From CAZFLM01 sp964519955 (GTDB lineage: Bacteria > Armatimonadota > Chthonomonadetes > Chthonomonadales > CAJBBX01): a stretch of DNA of 64,000 nt. Positions 34,385-42,453 of the stretch are shown one piece after another (the first letter of the stretch is position 1; every line of letters begins with the position of its first letter). The notes beneath the pieces were generated by a model that worked only from the letters and a program-made list of their open reading frames with translations, had not been told where the DNA came from and searched no databases. The position numbers and the translations under genes were made by a program. The stretch is from positions 16,782 to 80,781 of the forward strand of contig CAZFLM010000024.1 of NCBI GenBank assembly GCA_964519955.1, read 5' to 3'.

Positions 34385-35956
34385 ATGCGGAACCTGATCG
34401 TGTGTTGCGACGGTACGTGGAACACCGCGGCTCAGACCAGCAGCGGCCTGCCCGACCCGACGAATGTCGTCCGCATCTACAACGCGGTGGACGAGAACCC
34501 GCCGAGCGGACCCGAGCAACTCAGGTACTACCATCCGGGCGTGGGCACTCACGGCGGGGCCATCGAGCGCCTGAAGGGCGGCGCGTTCGGGGCGGGCCTC
34601 GGGAAGAACGTCCAGAGCGCCTACAAGTGGCTCGCCGATCACTACCGGCCGGTCGATTGCATCTTCGCGTTCGGGTTCAGCCGCGGCGCGTACACGGTGC
34701 GGAGCCTCGTTGGGATGATCGACCAGTGCGGCCTGCTCGACCTCAGCCAGGTGGACGGGCCCCATGGCTGGGAGCGCGTGAAGACCGCGTACGAGGACGG
34801 CTACCGGAAGCCGTGGCCGGAGGGCCAGCGCTGGACCAACGATGCGTGGGCCTTCCACGACGGCGTCGAGATCGGCTTCCTGGGCGTGTGGGACACGGTC
34901 GGCTCGATGGGCATCCCGCTGGAACTGCCGCTGCTCAAGATGCTCTTCGACCCGAGGGACTACCAGTTCCACGACACCAGGCTGAGCGGGATCGTGCAGT
35001 GCGCGCGCCACGCGCTGGCCATCGACGAGCGGCGGGCGGACTACGCTCCGACGCTGTGGACCGAGGTGCCGCCCGGCCGCGACGTGGTGCAGCTCTGGTT
35101 CCCCGGGTGCCACTCGGACATCGGCGGGGGCTACCTGGAGCGCGGCCTGGGCAACTCGACGCTCAAGTGGATGATGGTGGAGGCCGCGAAGAAGGGCCTT
35201 GTCCTCAAGCCGGCGATGGAGGTCCAGGTAAAGCCCGACTACCAGGACGTCCTGCACGACTCCACGGCGGGCGTCATGAAGCTGGCGAGGACCGAGCCGC
35301 GCTGCGTGCCGCCGATCGTCGGGGGCGGCGCGTCGATCACCCGAGCGCAGCTCGATGCGGATCCCGGCGGGTACGTGGGGCCGGGTACCGGTGTCTCCTC
35401 GACGGCCATCGCTCGGCACGACGATCCGCCTATCGCGCAGTGTCCCTACTGGCCGACGCGGCGCATCGACGTAGGCAAGAGCGTCAAGGTGACCGTCTAC
35501 GCGTCGCAGACCTGGAATGACCCCTGCCTCTGCCTCGAAGCCGGCGAGTACGAGTTCACGGCAGCCGGGCAGTGGGTCGACAACGAGTCGAAATTCGGCC
35601 CGGACGGCGACTCGCAGCACCGCTTCAGTGCCGGGGACGTCATCCGCGGGCTGGGATCGGCGCTGGGGATGCTGGAGGAGGGGTACCACCATCTCACGCA
35701 TGACGAGCGCGTGGACCTGTACGGGACGCGGCGCGTGGAGGATGCCCCGTGGTTCATGCTGATCGGCGTGGTGGCGAACGGATGCCAGGTTGCGGCGAAC
35801 CTGCCGCCGAAGCCTCACCAGGTGATCCACATCGGCTCGCACGCGGAATGCACCGTCAAGGAGCCGGGCTACCTGTACTGCTTCGCGAACGACGCCTGGG
35901 CGTTCTACGGCAACAACCGGGGCTCGGTCGAGCTGGCGGTGACGCGGATCTCGTAG
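34385..35956 (+). CDS. DUF2235 (Tle1-like) hydrolase fused to a LecA-like lectin domain
   Basis: 523 residues from ATG 34385 with GGAGG at 34373-34377. Residues about 1-330 are a DUF2235/T6SS Tle1-like alpha/beta hydrolase: LIVCCDGTWNTA start, nucleophile motif FGFSRGAYTVRSL (Ser about 101), Asp in LGVWDTVGSMG (about 175) and His in PGCHSDIGGGYLERG (about 245). Residues about 355-523 resemble the galactophilic lectin LecA/PA-IL: AAGQWVDNESKFGPDGD, FMLIGVVANG and the Ca/sugar-loop-like FANDAWAFYGNNRGSV, which keeps the Asp and Asn-Asn pair. No signal peptide and no Tat signal. The 3' end overlaps a convergent gene by 101 bases. Confidence 0.85.
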   Translation: MRNLIVCCDGTWNTAAQTSSGLPDPTNVVRIYNAVDENPPSGPEQLRYYHPGVGTHGGAIERLKGGAFGAGLGKNVQSAYKWLADHYRPVDCIFAFGFSRGAYTVRSLVGMIDQCGLLDLSQVDGPHGWERVKTAYEDGYRKPWPEGQRWTNDAWAFHDGVEIGFLGVWDTVGSMGIPLELPLLKMLFDPRDYQFHDTRLSGIVQCARHALAIDERRADYAPTLWTEVPPGRDVVQLWFPGCHSDIGGGYLERGLGNSTLKWMMVEAAKKGLVLKPAMEVQVKPDYQDVLHDSTAGVMKLARTEPRCVPPIVGGGASITRAQLDADPGGYVGPGTGVSSTAIARHDDPPIAQCPYWPTRRIDVGKSVKVTVYASQTWNDPCLCLEAGEYEFTAAGQWVDNESKFGPDGDSQHRFSAGDVIRGLGSALGMLEEGYHHLTHDERVDLYGTRRVEDAPWFMLIGVVANGCQVAANLPPKPHQVIHIGSHAECTVKEPGYLYCFANDAWAFYGNNRGSVELAVTRIS

Positions 35957-36683
35957 CGAGTGAGTGCGGGTCTGGGCGTGTGGGGGCCGGGTCACCGTGG
36001 GCTCGGCCCTTCTTGGTCCAGCCGAGTTCGCGCAGCCCGCTGGCGCGGACGCCCTTGGCGTGGCCGTCCGCGAAGCCAAGGAACGACATTCCCTCGTGCC
36101 GCCGTGCCGCCACGTCGCCGATGCCTCCCACGAACTGCCCCGCCGTCGCATCCGCCTCGAACAGCAGCACTGTGCCAGCGGGCGCCTCCACCGCTCCCAG
36201 CTCGACACCGGCCAGCGCCGAGTTCATGCCGTAGCTCGCCGGGGTGGTGGCGGCCGGGCACACGCGCGGGTCGCGGGCAGCGTCGTCTGCGTAGGTGGGC
36301 TCGGGCAGGCGCTTCATCGCTGCATCCTCCCACCTTCCCGCGGGCGGGAGCTTCTCGTCGTAGTCCTGCGAGTACTGCAGCACCCCACCAGAGAGCCGCT
36401 TCACGTTCGATAGGCAGATAGCACTATGGGCCTTCAGGACGGCGCAGCCAGGGTGGAACGCCGAGTAGAGGAACCCGATCGCCAGGATGACGGTGAGAGT
36501 GGAGGTTGCCCTGTGCGCGACGGGCACGGGGTGCAGCGCGGAGACGCCGCCCTGCGCCTTGAGCTGGGCCTTGGCCCGACCGAGCCGCCACGCGGCGAAC
36601 CCGAGCGCTGCGATGACCGGCAGGACGTAGAGGTTGCCGCCGTGGCTGAACGCGGCCATCAACTGAGCGGTGTGATGGGACAT
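35856..36683 (-). CDS. Membrane protein with DUF1559-like C-terminal domain but no prepilin signal
   Basis: 275 residues from ATG 36683, with AAGGGAG 7 bases upstream. Two hydrophobic segments at about 12-30 and 60-80 (TSTLTVILAIGFLYSAFHPG) replace the usual class III leader. Then comes the family block CLSNVKRLSGGVLQYSQDYD, CPA, and ARRHEGMSFLGFADGHAK (the H-x9-DGHAK signature). It thus looks like a prepilin-type globular domain carried on a different membrane anchor. The last ~35 residues are Pro/Arg/Ser-rich and encoded antisense to the lectin domain of the convergent gene, so the natural C-terminus may be shorter or recently extended. Confidence 0.7.
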   Translation of the reverse strand: MSHHTAQLMAAFSHGGNLYVLPVIAALGFAAWRLGRAKAQLKAQGGVSALHPVPVAHRATSTLTVILAIGFLYSAFHPGCAVLKAHSAICLSNVKRLSGGVLQYSQDYDEKLPPAGRWEDAAMKRLPEPTYADDAARDPRVCPAATTPASYGMNSALAGVELGAVEAPAGTVLLFEADATAGQFVGGIGDVAARRHEGMSFLGFADGHAKGVRASGLRELGWTKKGRAHGDPAPTRPDPHSLATRSASPPARPSPGCCRRTPRRRSRSSTGSPAP

Positions 36684-36730
36684 CCGGTGACTCCCTTCGC
36701 GTGGAACCACGGACAACCAAGGGCCAAGAG

Positions 36731-36820
36731 CTGGAACCACAGATGAACACCGATAGGCACGGATAGCGCAAACACAACCCATACCTATCCGCCATTATCG
36801 CTGGTCATCTGTGGTTCCAG
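36731..36820. repeat. 25-bp inverted repeat of the 'CCACAGATGA' family
   Basis: The arms CTGGAACCACAGATGA... (36731-36755) and ...TCATCTGTGGTTCCAG (36796-36820) are complementary except for two positions, with a 40-nt loop. It begins 18 bases after the stop of the minus-strand pepQ gene, so it could fold as a transcript 3' end. Sequence is shared with the repeats at 11040 and 31850. Confidence 0.8.
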
Positions 36821-36838
36821 GGTGTTTGCAGCGTACGG

Positions 36839-37912
36839 CTATAGCGCGATCAGCTCCCGCGTGGAGTGGGTGAGGACGCGGCAGCCTTCCTCGGTCACCA
36901 CGATGTCGTCCTCGATGCGCACCCCGCCCCAGTCCGGCAGGTAGATGCCCGGCTCGACCGTGGCGACCATGCCCGGCTGCATCACCGTGGTGCTCTGCGT
37001 GGAGAACGCGACGCTGTCGTGCACGTGCAGCCCCAGCCCGTGGCCCAGGCCGTGGCCGAAGTAGTCGCCGTACCCCGCCTCGCGGATGAGGTCGCGGGCG
37101 ACGGCGTCCACCGCCTTGCCCTCCGCGCCCGGGCGAATGGCCGCGATGGCGGTCTCCAGCGCGCGCCATACGACGCCGTACACCTCTTGCTGCTTCGCGG
37201 TGGGCTCGCCCAGGACGATGGTCCGGGTGATGTCCGAGTGGTACCCGTCGACGACCGCGCCGTAGTCGAGCGTCACGAAGTCGCCCGCCTGGAGCACGCG
37301 CTCCGACGCGCGGCCGTGGGGCAGGGCGCTGCGCGGGCCGGAGGCGACGATGATGTCGAACGCGGAGCCCGCGCGGCAGGTCTTGCGGATGAACCACTCC
37401 ATCTCCAGCTCGATGTCGCGCTCCGAGATGCCCGGCGCCAGATAGCGTTGGATGTGCGTGAAGGCCCGGTCGGCGATCTCGCACGCGGCTTCGGTCGACG
37501 CGATCTCGGCGGCGTCCTTCACCTGGCGCAAGGTCGAGACGACGCCCTTGGTCGGGACCAGCTCGAACCCCTCGGGCAGCGCCTTGCCGTAGGTCTCGTG
37601 CAGGCTCACCGTGACCACGTCGGACTCGAACCCGATCCGCGGGGCCGGCGTGCGCTTCAGGACCCCCGCCACTTCCTCGGGCAGGCTGGAGTTGAGCTTC
37701 ACGACCTCGAAGCCCGGGCACTCGGCCTCGGCCTGGGTCGTGTAGCGGGAGTCTGTCGCGAAGATGGCCTCGTCGGTCGTGAGGAACACGAAGCCGCTCG
37801 ACCCGCTGAATCCGCTGATCCAGCGCACGTTCTCGCGCTGAGAGATGAGGAGGGAGGGCAGCTCGGCTGCCGCGAGAGCCGCGCGGGCCTTCTCGATGCG
37901 TGCGGTGCTCAA
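36839..37912 (-). CDS. M24B Xaa-Pro peptidase
   Basis: 357 residues. TTG 37912 has GGAGG 10 bases upstream and overlaps the aroQ stop (TTGA). The creatinase N-domain is at about 1-125 and the pita-bread catalytic domain at 130-350. All five metal ligands are seen: Asp in TLDYGAVVDGY, Asp in HSDITRT, His in GHGLGHGLGLHVHD, Glu in VEPGIYLPDWGG and Glu in VRIEDDIVV. It removes N-terminal residues preceding proline in the cytosol. aroQ-pepQ-efp is a common order in many phyla; here efp is absent and a repeat follows. Confidence 0.93.
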   Translation of the reverse strand: MSTARIEKARAALAAAELPSLLISQRENVRWISGFSGSSGFVFLTTDEAIFATDSRYTTQAEAECPGFEVVKLNSSLPEEVAGVLKRTPAPRIGFESDVVTVSLHETYGKALPEGFELVPTKGVVSTLRQVKDAAEIASTEAACEIADRAFTHIQRYLAPGISERDIELEMEWFIRKTCRAGSAFDIIVASGPRSALPHGRASERVLQAGDFVTLDYGAVVDGYHSDITRTIVLGEPTAKQQEVYGVVWRALETAIAAIRPGAEGKAVDAVARDLIREAGYGDYFGHGLGHGLGLHVHDSVAFSTQSTTVMQPGMVATVEPGIYLPDWGGVRIEDDIVVTEEGCRVLTHSTRELIAL

Positions 37913-38355
37913 CGCCGGCTGTCCTCCACGAGCGCCTTGGCCGCGTCGAGGCCAATCAGGTAGCTCGCGGTGCCGAATCCGATGACCTGGCCGGAGGAGA
38001 CCGGCGCGATGACCGAGGTCCGACGCCACTCGTCGCGGGCGTGCACGTTCGTCATGTGCACCTCGACCGTGGGCAGGCGCACGGCCGAGATGGCCTCCCG
38101 GATGGCGTACGAGTAGTGCGTGTACGCGCCCGGGTTGATGAGGATGGCGTCGGCCCACTGCAGCGCCTCGTGGATCACGTCGATGATCTCGCCCTCGCTG
38201 TTGGACTGGAAGATGCGGGTTTCGACGTCGAGTGTTCGGGCCCGGTCCTTGATCTTCTTGTTGATCTCGTCGAAGGTGTCGTGGCCGTAGACGTCGGGCT
38301 CGCGGACGCCGAGCAGGTTCAGATTGGGACCGTGGATCACGCAGACCTTCACCAT
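37909..38355 (-). CDS. aroQ: Type II 3-dehydroquinate dehydratase
   Basis: 148 residues, the normal length for the dodecameric type II enzyme. ATG 38355 has GGAGG 6 bases upstream. Motifs: VIHGPNLNLLGVREPDVYG (active-site Asn, Arg and Tyr on the lid), NSEGEIIDVIHEA, LINPGAYTHYSYAIREAI and VEVHMTNVHARDEWR with the catalytic His. It performs the third step of the shikimate pathway, dehydroquinate to dehydroshikimate. The final bases overlap the TTG start of the downstream peptidase. Confidence 0.97.
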   Translation of the reverse strand: MVKVCVIHGPNLNLLGVREPDVYGHDTFDEINKKIKDRARTLDVETRIFQSNSEGEIIDVIHEALQWADAILINPGAYTHYSYAIREAISAVRLPTVEVHMTNVHARDEWRRTSVIAPVSSGQVIGFGTASYLIGLDAAKALVEDSRR

Positions 38356-38511
38356 GGGTTCCCTCCGGGGGGGCAGATGTGATCCCGAGGCGCGCCGTGG
38401 CGGCATTGCCTCCGGGGATGACGGGACTGAGTGACTGCGTGGGCGCGAGTGCTCACCCACACAAGAGCAGCGCGCCCTCGTCAGGCACGCTGCGGCTTGG
38501 TTGCGGCTGGT

Positions 38512-38694
38512 TCAGGACGAGGGCGGCTGGTCCGGCAGGATGGCCGACTCCACGAGCATGTCCGGGATGCCGTCGCGGATCGGGTAGGCCCGGCCGCAGG
38601 CGTCGCAGATGAGCCGGTCGCCGTCGAGCCGGACGGGAGGCCTGTCGTCGCACGCGGGACAGGCCAGCAGCTCCAGCAGCTTCTCGTCGATCAC
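38512..38694 (-). CDS. Trm112-family zinc-ribbon protein
   Basis: 60 residues. GTG 38694 overlaps the glycosyltransferase stop (GTGA), with GGAGG 7 bases upstream. Sequence features: LLELLACPACDDRPP and LICDACGRAYPIRDGIPDML, i.e. two CxxC pairs that bind zinc. This is the usual bacterial Trm112-like (YcaR) form. Eukaryotic Trm112 activates methyltransferases; in bacteria the role is unsettled and it often follows lipid A or glycan genes, as it does here at the end of the glycosyltransferase string. Confidence 0.9.
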   Translation of the reverse strand: MIDEKLLELLACPACDDRPPVRLDGDRLICDACGRAYPIRDGIPDMLVESAILPDQPPSS

Positions 38695-39830
38695 GACGAT
38701 GCCTCCGGTTTGGTCGCCTGCTCGTAGATCTCCCGCGTGCGGCCGGCGGTGCGCACCCACGAGAACTTGGCGGCGCGCTTGCGTCCGGCCGAGCCCAGGC
38801 ACCGCGACATCTCCTCGTCCTTGGAGAGCTTGATCATGGCGCGCGCCCAGGCGTCCGGGTCCATCACGGGCAGGACCCACGCGCCGTCGCCGGCGACCTC
38901 CGGCATGGCCGGCTGGTCGCTGACGAGGGTGGGGGCGCCGCAGGCCATAGCTTCCAGGGGCGGCAGGCCGAAGCCCTCGTACAGCGACGGATAGGCGACC
39001 ATGCTCGCGGCGGAATACAGGTTCGGCAGCGCGGCATCCGGCACGTAGTCGGTGAAGGTGATGGCGTCCGCGATCTGCCACTGGGCCGCGGAGCGCATGA
39101 TGTTCTGAACGCCCCAGCCGCGCTTCCCGGTGATGACCAGGCGGTGCGGGAACTTGCCCGTCGAGCGCGCGTGGGCGAAGGCCTCGAGCAGCAGCGTCAG
39201 GTTCTTGCGCGGCTGCAGCACGCCGACCGACAGCACGTACGGTCCGTCGATGCCGTAGGCTTCCTGCACGGCGGCGCGCGCCTCGTCCTTGGGCACCGGG
39301 GCGTACTCGCGCGGAGCGGCGAGCGGCGTGGCGGCCACGCGGTCCTCGTGCATGTGGTAGACCCGCAGCATGTCGCGGCGCGAACTCTCCGACACCGTGA
39401 TAACCATGCGGGCGCGGCGCATGGCCACGGGCACGGTCAGGTTCAGGAGCATTCGGTGCTTGCGGGGGTACCACTCGGGGTAGAGACGGAAGGAGATATC
39501 GTGTACCGTCGTGATGACCGGGCAGGGGGCCGAGACGGGCGTCGTGTACTGCGTGTGGGCGACGTCGATCTGGTCCTCTTTGAGCGCCCGCGGGTACGTC
39601 AGGAGCGTCCAGAGACGATCGTTCGCGCAGGGGAGCGTGCGCCAGCGGACCCGCGGCGATTCCGGCAGCAGGCCGGGCTCCATGGGCAGGCGGCTATAGA
39701 CCACGTACTCGAACGGGTGGTCCTCGGCCTCCGCCGCGATGATGTGCTCCCTAATGAGGTTCAGCCAGTACGTGCGGTCCCCCGTGTAGCGTCCCGTGAG
39801 CGCACGCCCATCGATCCCTATCCGTATCAT
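38691..39830 (-). CDS. GT4-type glycosyltransferase
   Basis: 379 residues. ATG 39830 overlaps the preceding stop (ATGA) and follows TGGAGG. GT-B fold: N-terminal IRIGIDGRALTGRYTGDRTY and VHDISFRLYPEWYPRKHRML; C-terminal donor domain with LSVGVLQPRKNLTLLLEAF, PSLYEGFGLPPLEAMACGAP (the E-x7-E nucleotide-sugar motif) and VSDQPAMPEVAGDGAWVLP. It resembles mannosyl- and rhamnosyltransferases of surface polysaccharide pathways. Acceptor and donor are unknown. It is tightly coupled to the upstream glycosyltransferase and the downstream Trm112 gene. Confidence 0.92.
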   Translation of the reverse strand: MIRIGIDGRALTGRYTGDRTYWLNLIREHIIAAEAEDHPFEYVVYSRLPMEPGLLPESPRVRWRTLPCANDRLWTLLTYPRALKEDQIDVAHTQYTTPVSAPCPVITTVHDISFRLYPEWYPRKHRMLLNLTVPVAMRRARMVITVSESSRRDMLRVYHMHEDRVAATPLAAPREYAPVPKDEARAAVQEAYGIDGPYVLSVGVLQPRKNLTLLLEAFAHARSTGKFPHRLVITGKRGWGVQNIMRSAAQWQIADAITFTDYVPDAALPNLYSAASMVAYPSLYEGFGLPPLEAMACGAPTLVSDQPAMPEVAGDGAWVLPVMDPDAWARAMIKLSKDEEMSRCLGSAGRKRAAKFSWVRTAGRTREIYEQATKPEASS

Positions 39831-40894
39831 CCCGCCTCCAACACTACGTCTCGGTAGACCTGCACGGTCTGCTCGGCAATGCGCGCCATCGAGTTCGCCG
39901 CAGCGTAGTCGTGCGAACCCTCGGCAATGCGCGCGCGGTACTGCGGATCCGCGGCAGCCATGCTCAGCACCCGAGCGAGGTCCTTCGCGTCGCCTGCATG
40001 AAACAGCGCCAGCGCCTCGGGCACGATGCCGGCGATCTCGCGATGCGGCTCGATGTCCGACGCCACGATGGGCAGGCCGCACGCGAACGCCCTGGAGAGC
40101 GATCCTGACCCGCTGGATACCTCGAACGGCGCCAGAATGACATCCGTCGCCGCGAGGACCTGCAGTATCGCCTCCTCTTCAAGATACCCCGTAATCCGCG
40201 CCCGCTGGGAGTCTACCCAGGGCCGGGCATCCCGTACGAGTTCTTCCACGTAACCCGTCTGGTCGTTAGGGTGTTTTCCGCCAGCCATCAACAGAAGGGT
40301 GTCCGGGGAGCAGTGGGCGAGCGCTTCGAGGGCCAGGCGGTGCCCCTTGCGCCGCGAGAGGAAGCCGAGCAGCGTGACCACCGTGCGGTCGCAGACGCCC
40401 AGCGCGGCGCGGGCCTGTTCGCGGTCCGGCAGCGTCGGCGTACCGAACACGGGGTGGCGGACGACGGCGACCGGGGCAGGGGAGGGGCGCCAGCGCTCGA
40501 TCCGGCGGCGGTCCGCCTCCGTGTGCACCAGGATGCGGCGGACGCGCGGGCAGCCGAAGTGCAGGCGGTTGGACAGCCGGATCGCCAGGTTGCGGTGGAC
40601 GGGGCCGGCGGGATCGACGAACTCGTGGGCGGTCAGCACGATGGGGCGCGTGATCTGCCGCAGGTAGGCGCCGGTCCGCACGCGCCACGGGGCGACGCCG
40701 CCGAAGAGGAAGTACTCGTGCTGCACGTGAACGACGTCGGCCTCGTTCAGCGCGGGGTCGAACCGGTCGGGCGGGGCGACGGCGACGACCTCCACCGACT
40801 TGCGCAGCTCGCGCAGGAGCAGGTCAGCGTAGTCGCCCACGCCGCAGTTGCCGGGCGGCGGCGCAACCATGGCGACGCGGAGGGGGCTAGCCAA
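39827..40894 (-). CDS. GT4-type glycosyltransferase
   Basis: 355 residues. TTG 40894 (GGGGAGGGG upstream) is preferred over ATG 40870 because it keeps the whole first beta strand (LRVAMVAPPPGNCGVGDYAD). GT-B features: DVVHVQHEYFLFGG, IVLTAHEFVDP, VVTLLGFLSRRKGHRLALEA and an acidic donor-site region LAPFEVSSGSGSLSRAFACG, with a Ser/Gly-rich loop instead of the classical EGFG. It is related in sequence style to the enzyme at 41311-42453 (both have the VHIQHE/VHVQHE motif). Likely part of extracellular polysaccharide assembly. Confidence 0.9.
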   Translation of the reverse strand: MASPLRVAMVAPPPGNCGVGDYADLLLRELRKSVEVVAVAPPDRFDPALNEADVVHVQHEYFLFGGVAPWRVRTGAYLRQITRPIVLTAHEFVDPAGPVHRNLAIRLSNRLHFGCPRVRRILVHTEADRRRIERWRPSPAPVAVVRHPVFGTPTLPDREQARAALGVCDRTVVTLLGFLSRRKGHRLALEALAHCSPDTLLLMAGGKHPNDQTGYVEELVRDARPWVDSQRARITGYLEEEAILQVLAATDVILAPFEVSSGSGSLSRAFACGLPIVASDIEPHREIAGIVPEALALFHAGDAKDLARVLSMAAADPQYRARIAEGSHDYAAANSMARIAEQTVQVYRDVVLEAG

Positions 40895-40918
40895 CGCGAA
40901 CCCCTCCCCCAACCCGGG

Positions 40919-41020
40919 TAGGGCGGGCGTCCCTGCCCGCCAGGTAGGCGGCCGTGGCGAGTGCGTCGCGAACCCCTCCCCCAACCCCCTCCCGCAAGGG
41001 GCGGGGGCTTCGCGACGCCG
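40919..41020. repeat. 102-bp direct repeat, copy 1
   Basis: Identical to 41144-41245 at 100 of 102 positions. It begins TAGGGCGGGCGTCCCTGCCC and includes CCCTCCCGCAAGGGGCGGGG. The two copies lie 225 bases apart in the 416-base break (40895-41310) of the glycosyltransferase string. Confidence 0.9.
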
Positions 41021-41143
41021 CCTGGCACCGTCGTAGAGCGCCGCCGGTTGAAACCGACGGCTGGCGGGCCTGCGGCCGAGCGTCCTGCGGACGCAAAGGC
41101 GGGGTGGTTCGCGATCCTGCCGCGGTGGGGCAGCCTGCCGTGG

Positions 41144-41245
41144 TAGGGCGGGCGTCACTGCCCGCCAGGCAGGCGGCCGTGGCGAGTGCGTCGCGAACCC
41201 CTCCCCCAACCCCCTCCCGCAAGGGGCGGGGGCTTCGCGACGCCG
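41144..41245. repeat. 102-bp direct repeat, copy 2
   Basis: Second copy, differing at two positions. A third, short match to its first ~30 bases (TAGGGCGGGTGTCCCTGCCC) starts near 41273. The rest of this gap contains GTAGAGCGCCGCCGGTTGAA-type low-complexity sequence and no gene. Confidence 0.9.
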
Positions 41246-41310
41246 AGGGGCGCGAGGAGCACGTGGCCGTGGTAGGGCGGGTGTCCCTGCCCGCCCAGCG
41301 GCGCCCGGCG

Positions 41311-42453
41311 CTAGCCATGCAGCGGCTTCTGGGCATCGGCGATGGCGAGATCGTAGATCTCCATCGTCTTGCGGGCCACCTCGCGCCAGGAGTACTGCTC
41401 GGCGTACTGGCGGGCCCGGGAGGCCATCTCGGCGCGGCCCACCTCGTTGTCGAGGACCGCCTTGAGGCATGCCGCGTAGTGGCCGGCGTCGCCGGAGCGG
41501 AAGAGGCGCAGGCACGGGACGCGGGCCTGGATCTCCTTGAAGCAGGCAAGGTCGGAGGTGACAAGCGGGCGACCGTGGGCCAGGCCGATCATCACCGAGT
41601 AGGAGCCGGTCGCCTCCGTGTGCGGCACCAGCACGACCTCGGAAGCGGCCATCGCCTCGGCCACGTCCTCGTCGGAGAGGTAGCCGGTGATGGTGACGCG
41701 GTCCTGGAGGCGCATGTCGCGGATGCGCTGGCGCACGGTCTCGGCGTAGGGCTCGGCGTCGGCGGTGCGCACCCCGCCCGCGATCACCAGGTGCACGTCG
41801 GTCGGCAGTTCCTGCATCACTTGCAGCGTCAGCTCGATGCCCTTGTTCGGCGAGATGAACCCGAAGAGCGCGATGAGGCGGGCGTCGCCCAGGTTGTGCT
41901 GCTCGCGGAAGGAGCGCCCGCCGGTCTGCGGGGCAGGCTGCTTCGGGACGCCCGCCGGTAGCAGGTGCAGGAACCGCGGGTTCGCGCCGCGGGCGATCAG
42001 GTCGTCGCGGCCCTCCTCGGTGTGCACGATGCAGCGCGCGGTGATGAACGGGGCGGTCTCGACGCTGTCGCGGTAGCCGCGGCGCAGCAGGAGCAGCTCC
42101 TTCGCGATTCGGTGGACCGGGCGGCGCTCCTGGCGCACCTTGAGCAGCTTCGCGAGGGAGGTCGTGGTGTGCGCGGTGATGACGACCGGCTTCTGGATGA
42201 GGTAGCGGATCGTCCAGAACGCCGAGTGGCCGGGCAGGATGCCGCCCCAGAAGCTGTGCTCGTGCTGGATGTGGACCACGTCCGCCTGGTCCAGCCGTTC
42301 CGCCTGCGCGCGGTAGAACTCGTCTGACTGCTTGCCGGGCTCGATGGGCTCGACCGTCACCTCGCCGAACTCGCCGAGCGCACCGACCAACTCCCTCGTG
42401 TACTGCGCGATGCCGCACAGGTTGCCGACGGACGTGTACATCGCGATCTTCAT
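41311..42453 (-). CDS. GT4-type glycosyltransferase
   Basis: 380 residues from ATG 42453, which overlaps the stop of the GT2 gene (ATGA). GT-B fold: KIAMYTSVGNLCGIAQYTRE, ADVVHIQHEHSFWGGILPGH, IALFGFISPNKGIELTLQVM, HLVIAGGVR and VVLVPHTEATGSYSVMIGLA, with a C-terminal cap helix. It is the closest relative in the window of the 39827 gene. Probably transfers a sugar from a nucleotide donor onto a lipid- or glycan-linked acceptor at the cytoplasmic face. Confidence 0.92.
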   Translation of the reverse strand: MKIAMYTSVGNLCGIAQYTRELVGALGEFGEVTVEPIEPGKQSDEFYRAQAERLDQADVVHIQHEHSFWGGILPGHSAFWTIRYLIQKPVVITAHTTTSLAKLLKVRQERRPVHRIAKELLLLRRGYRDSVETAPFITARCIVHTEEGRDDLIARGANPRFLHLLPAGVPKQPAPQTGGRSFREQHNLGDARLIALFGFISPNKGIELTLQVMQELPTDVHLVIAGGVRTADAEPYAETVRQRIRDMRLQDRVTITGYLSDEDVAEAMAASEVVLVPHTEATGSYSVMIGLAHGRPLVTSDLACFKEIQARVPCLRLFRSGDAGHYAACLKAVLDNEVGRAEMASRARQYAEQYSWREVARKTMEIYDLAIADAQKPLHG

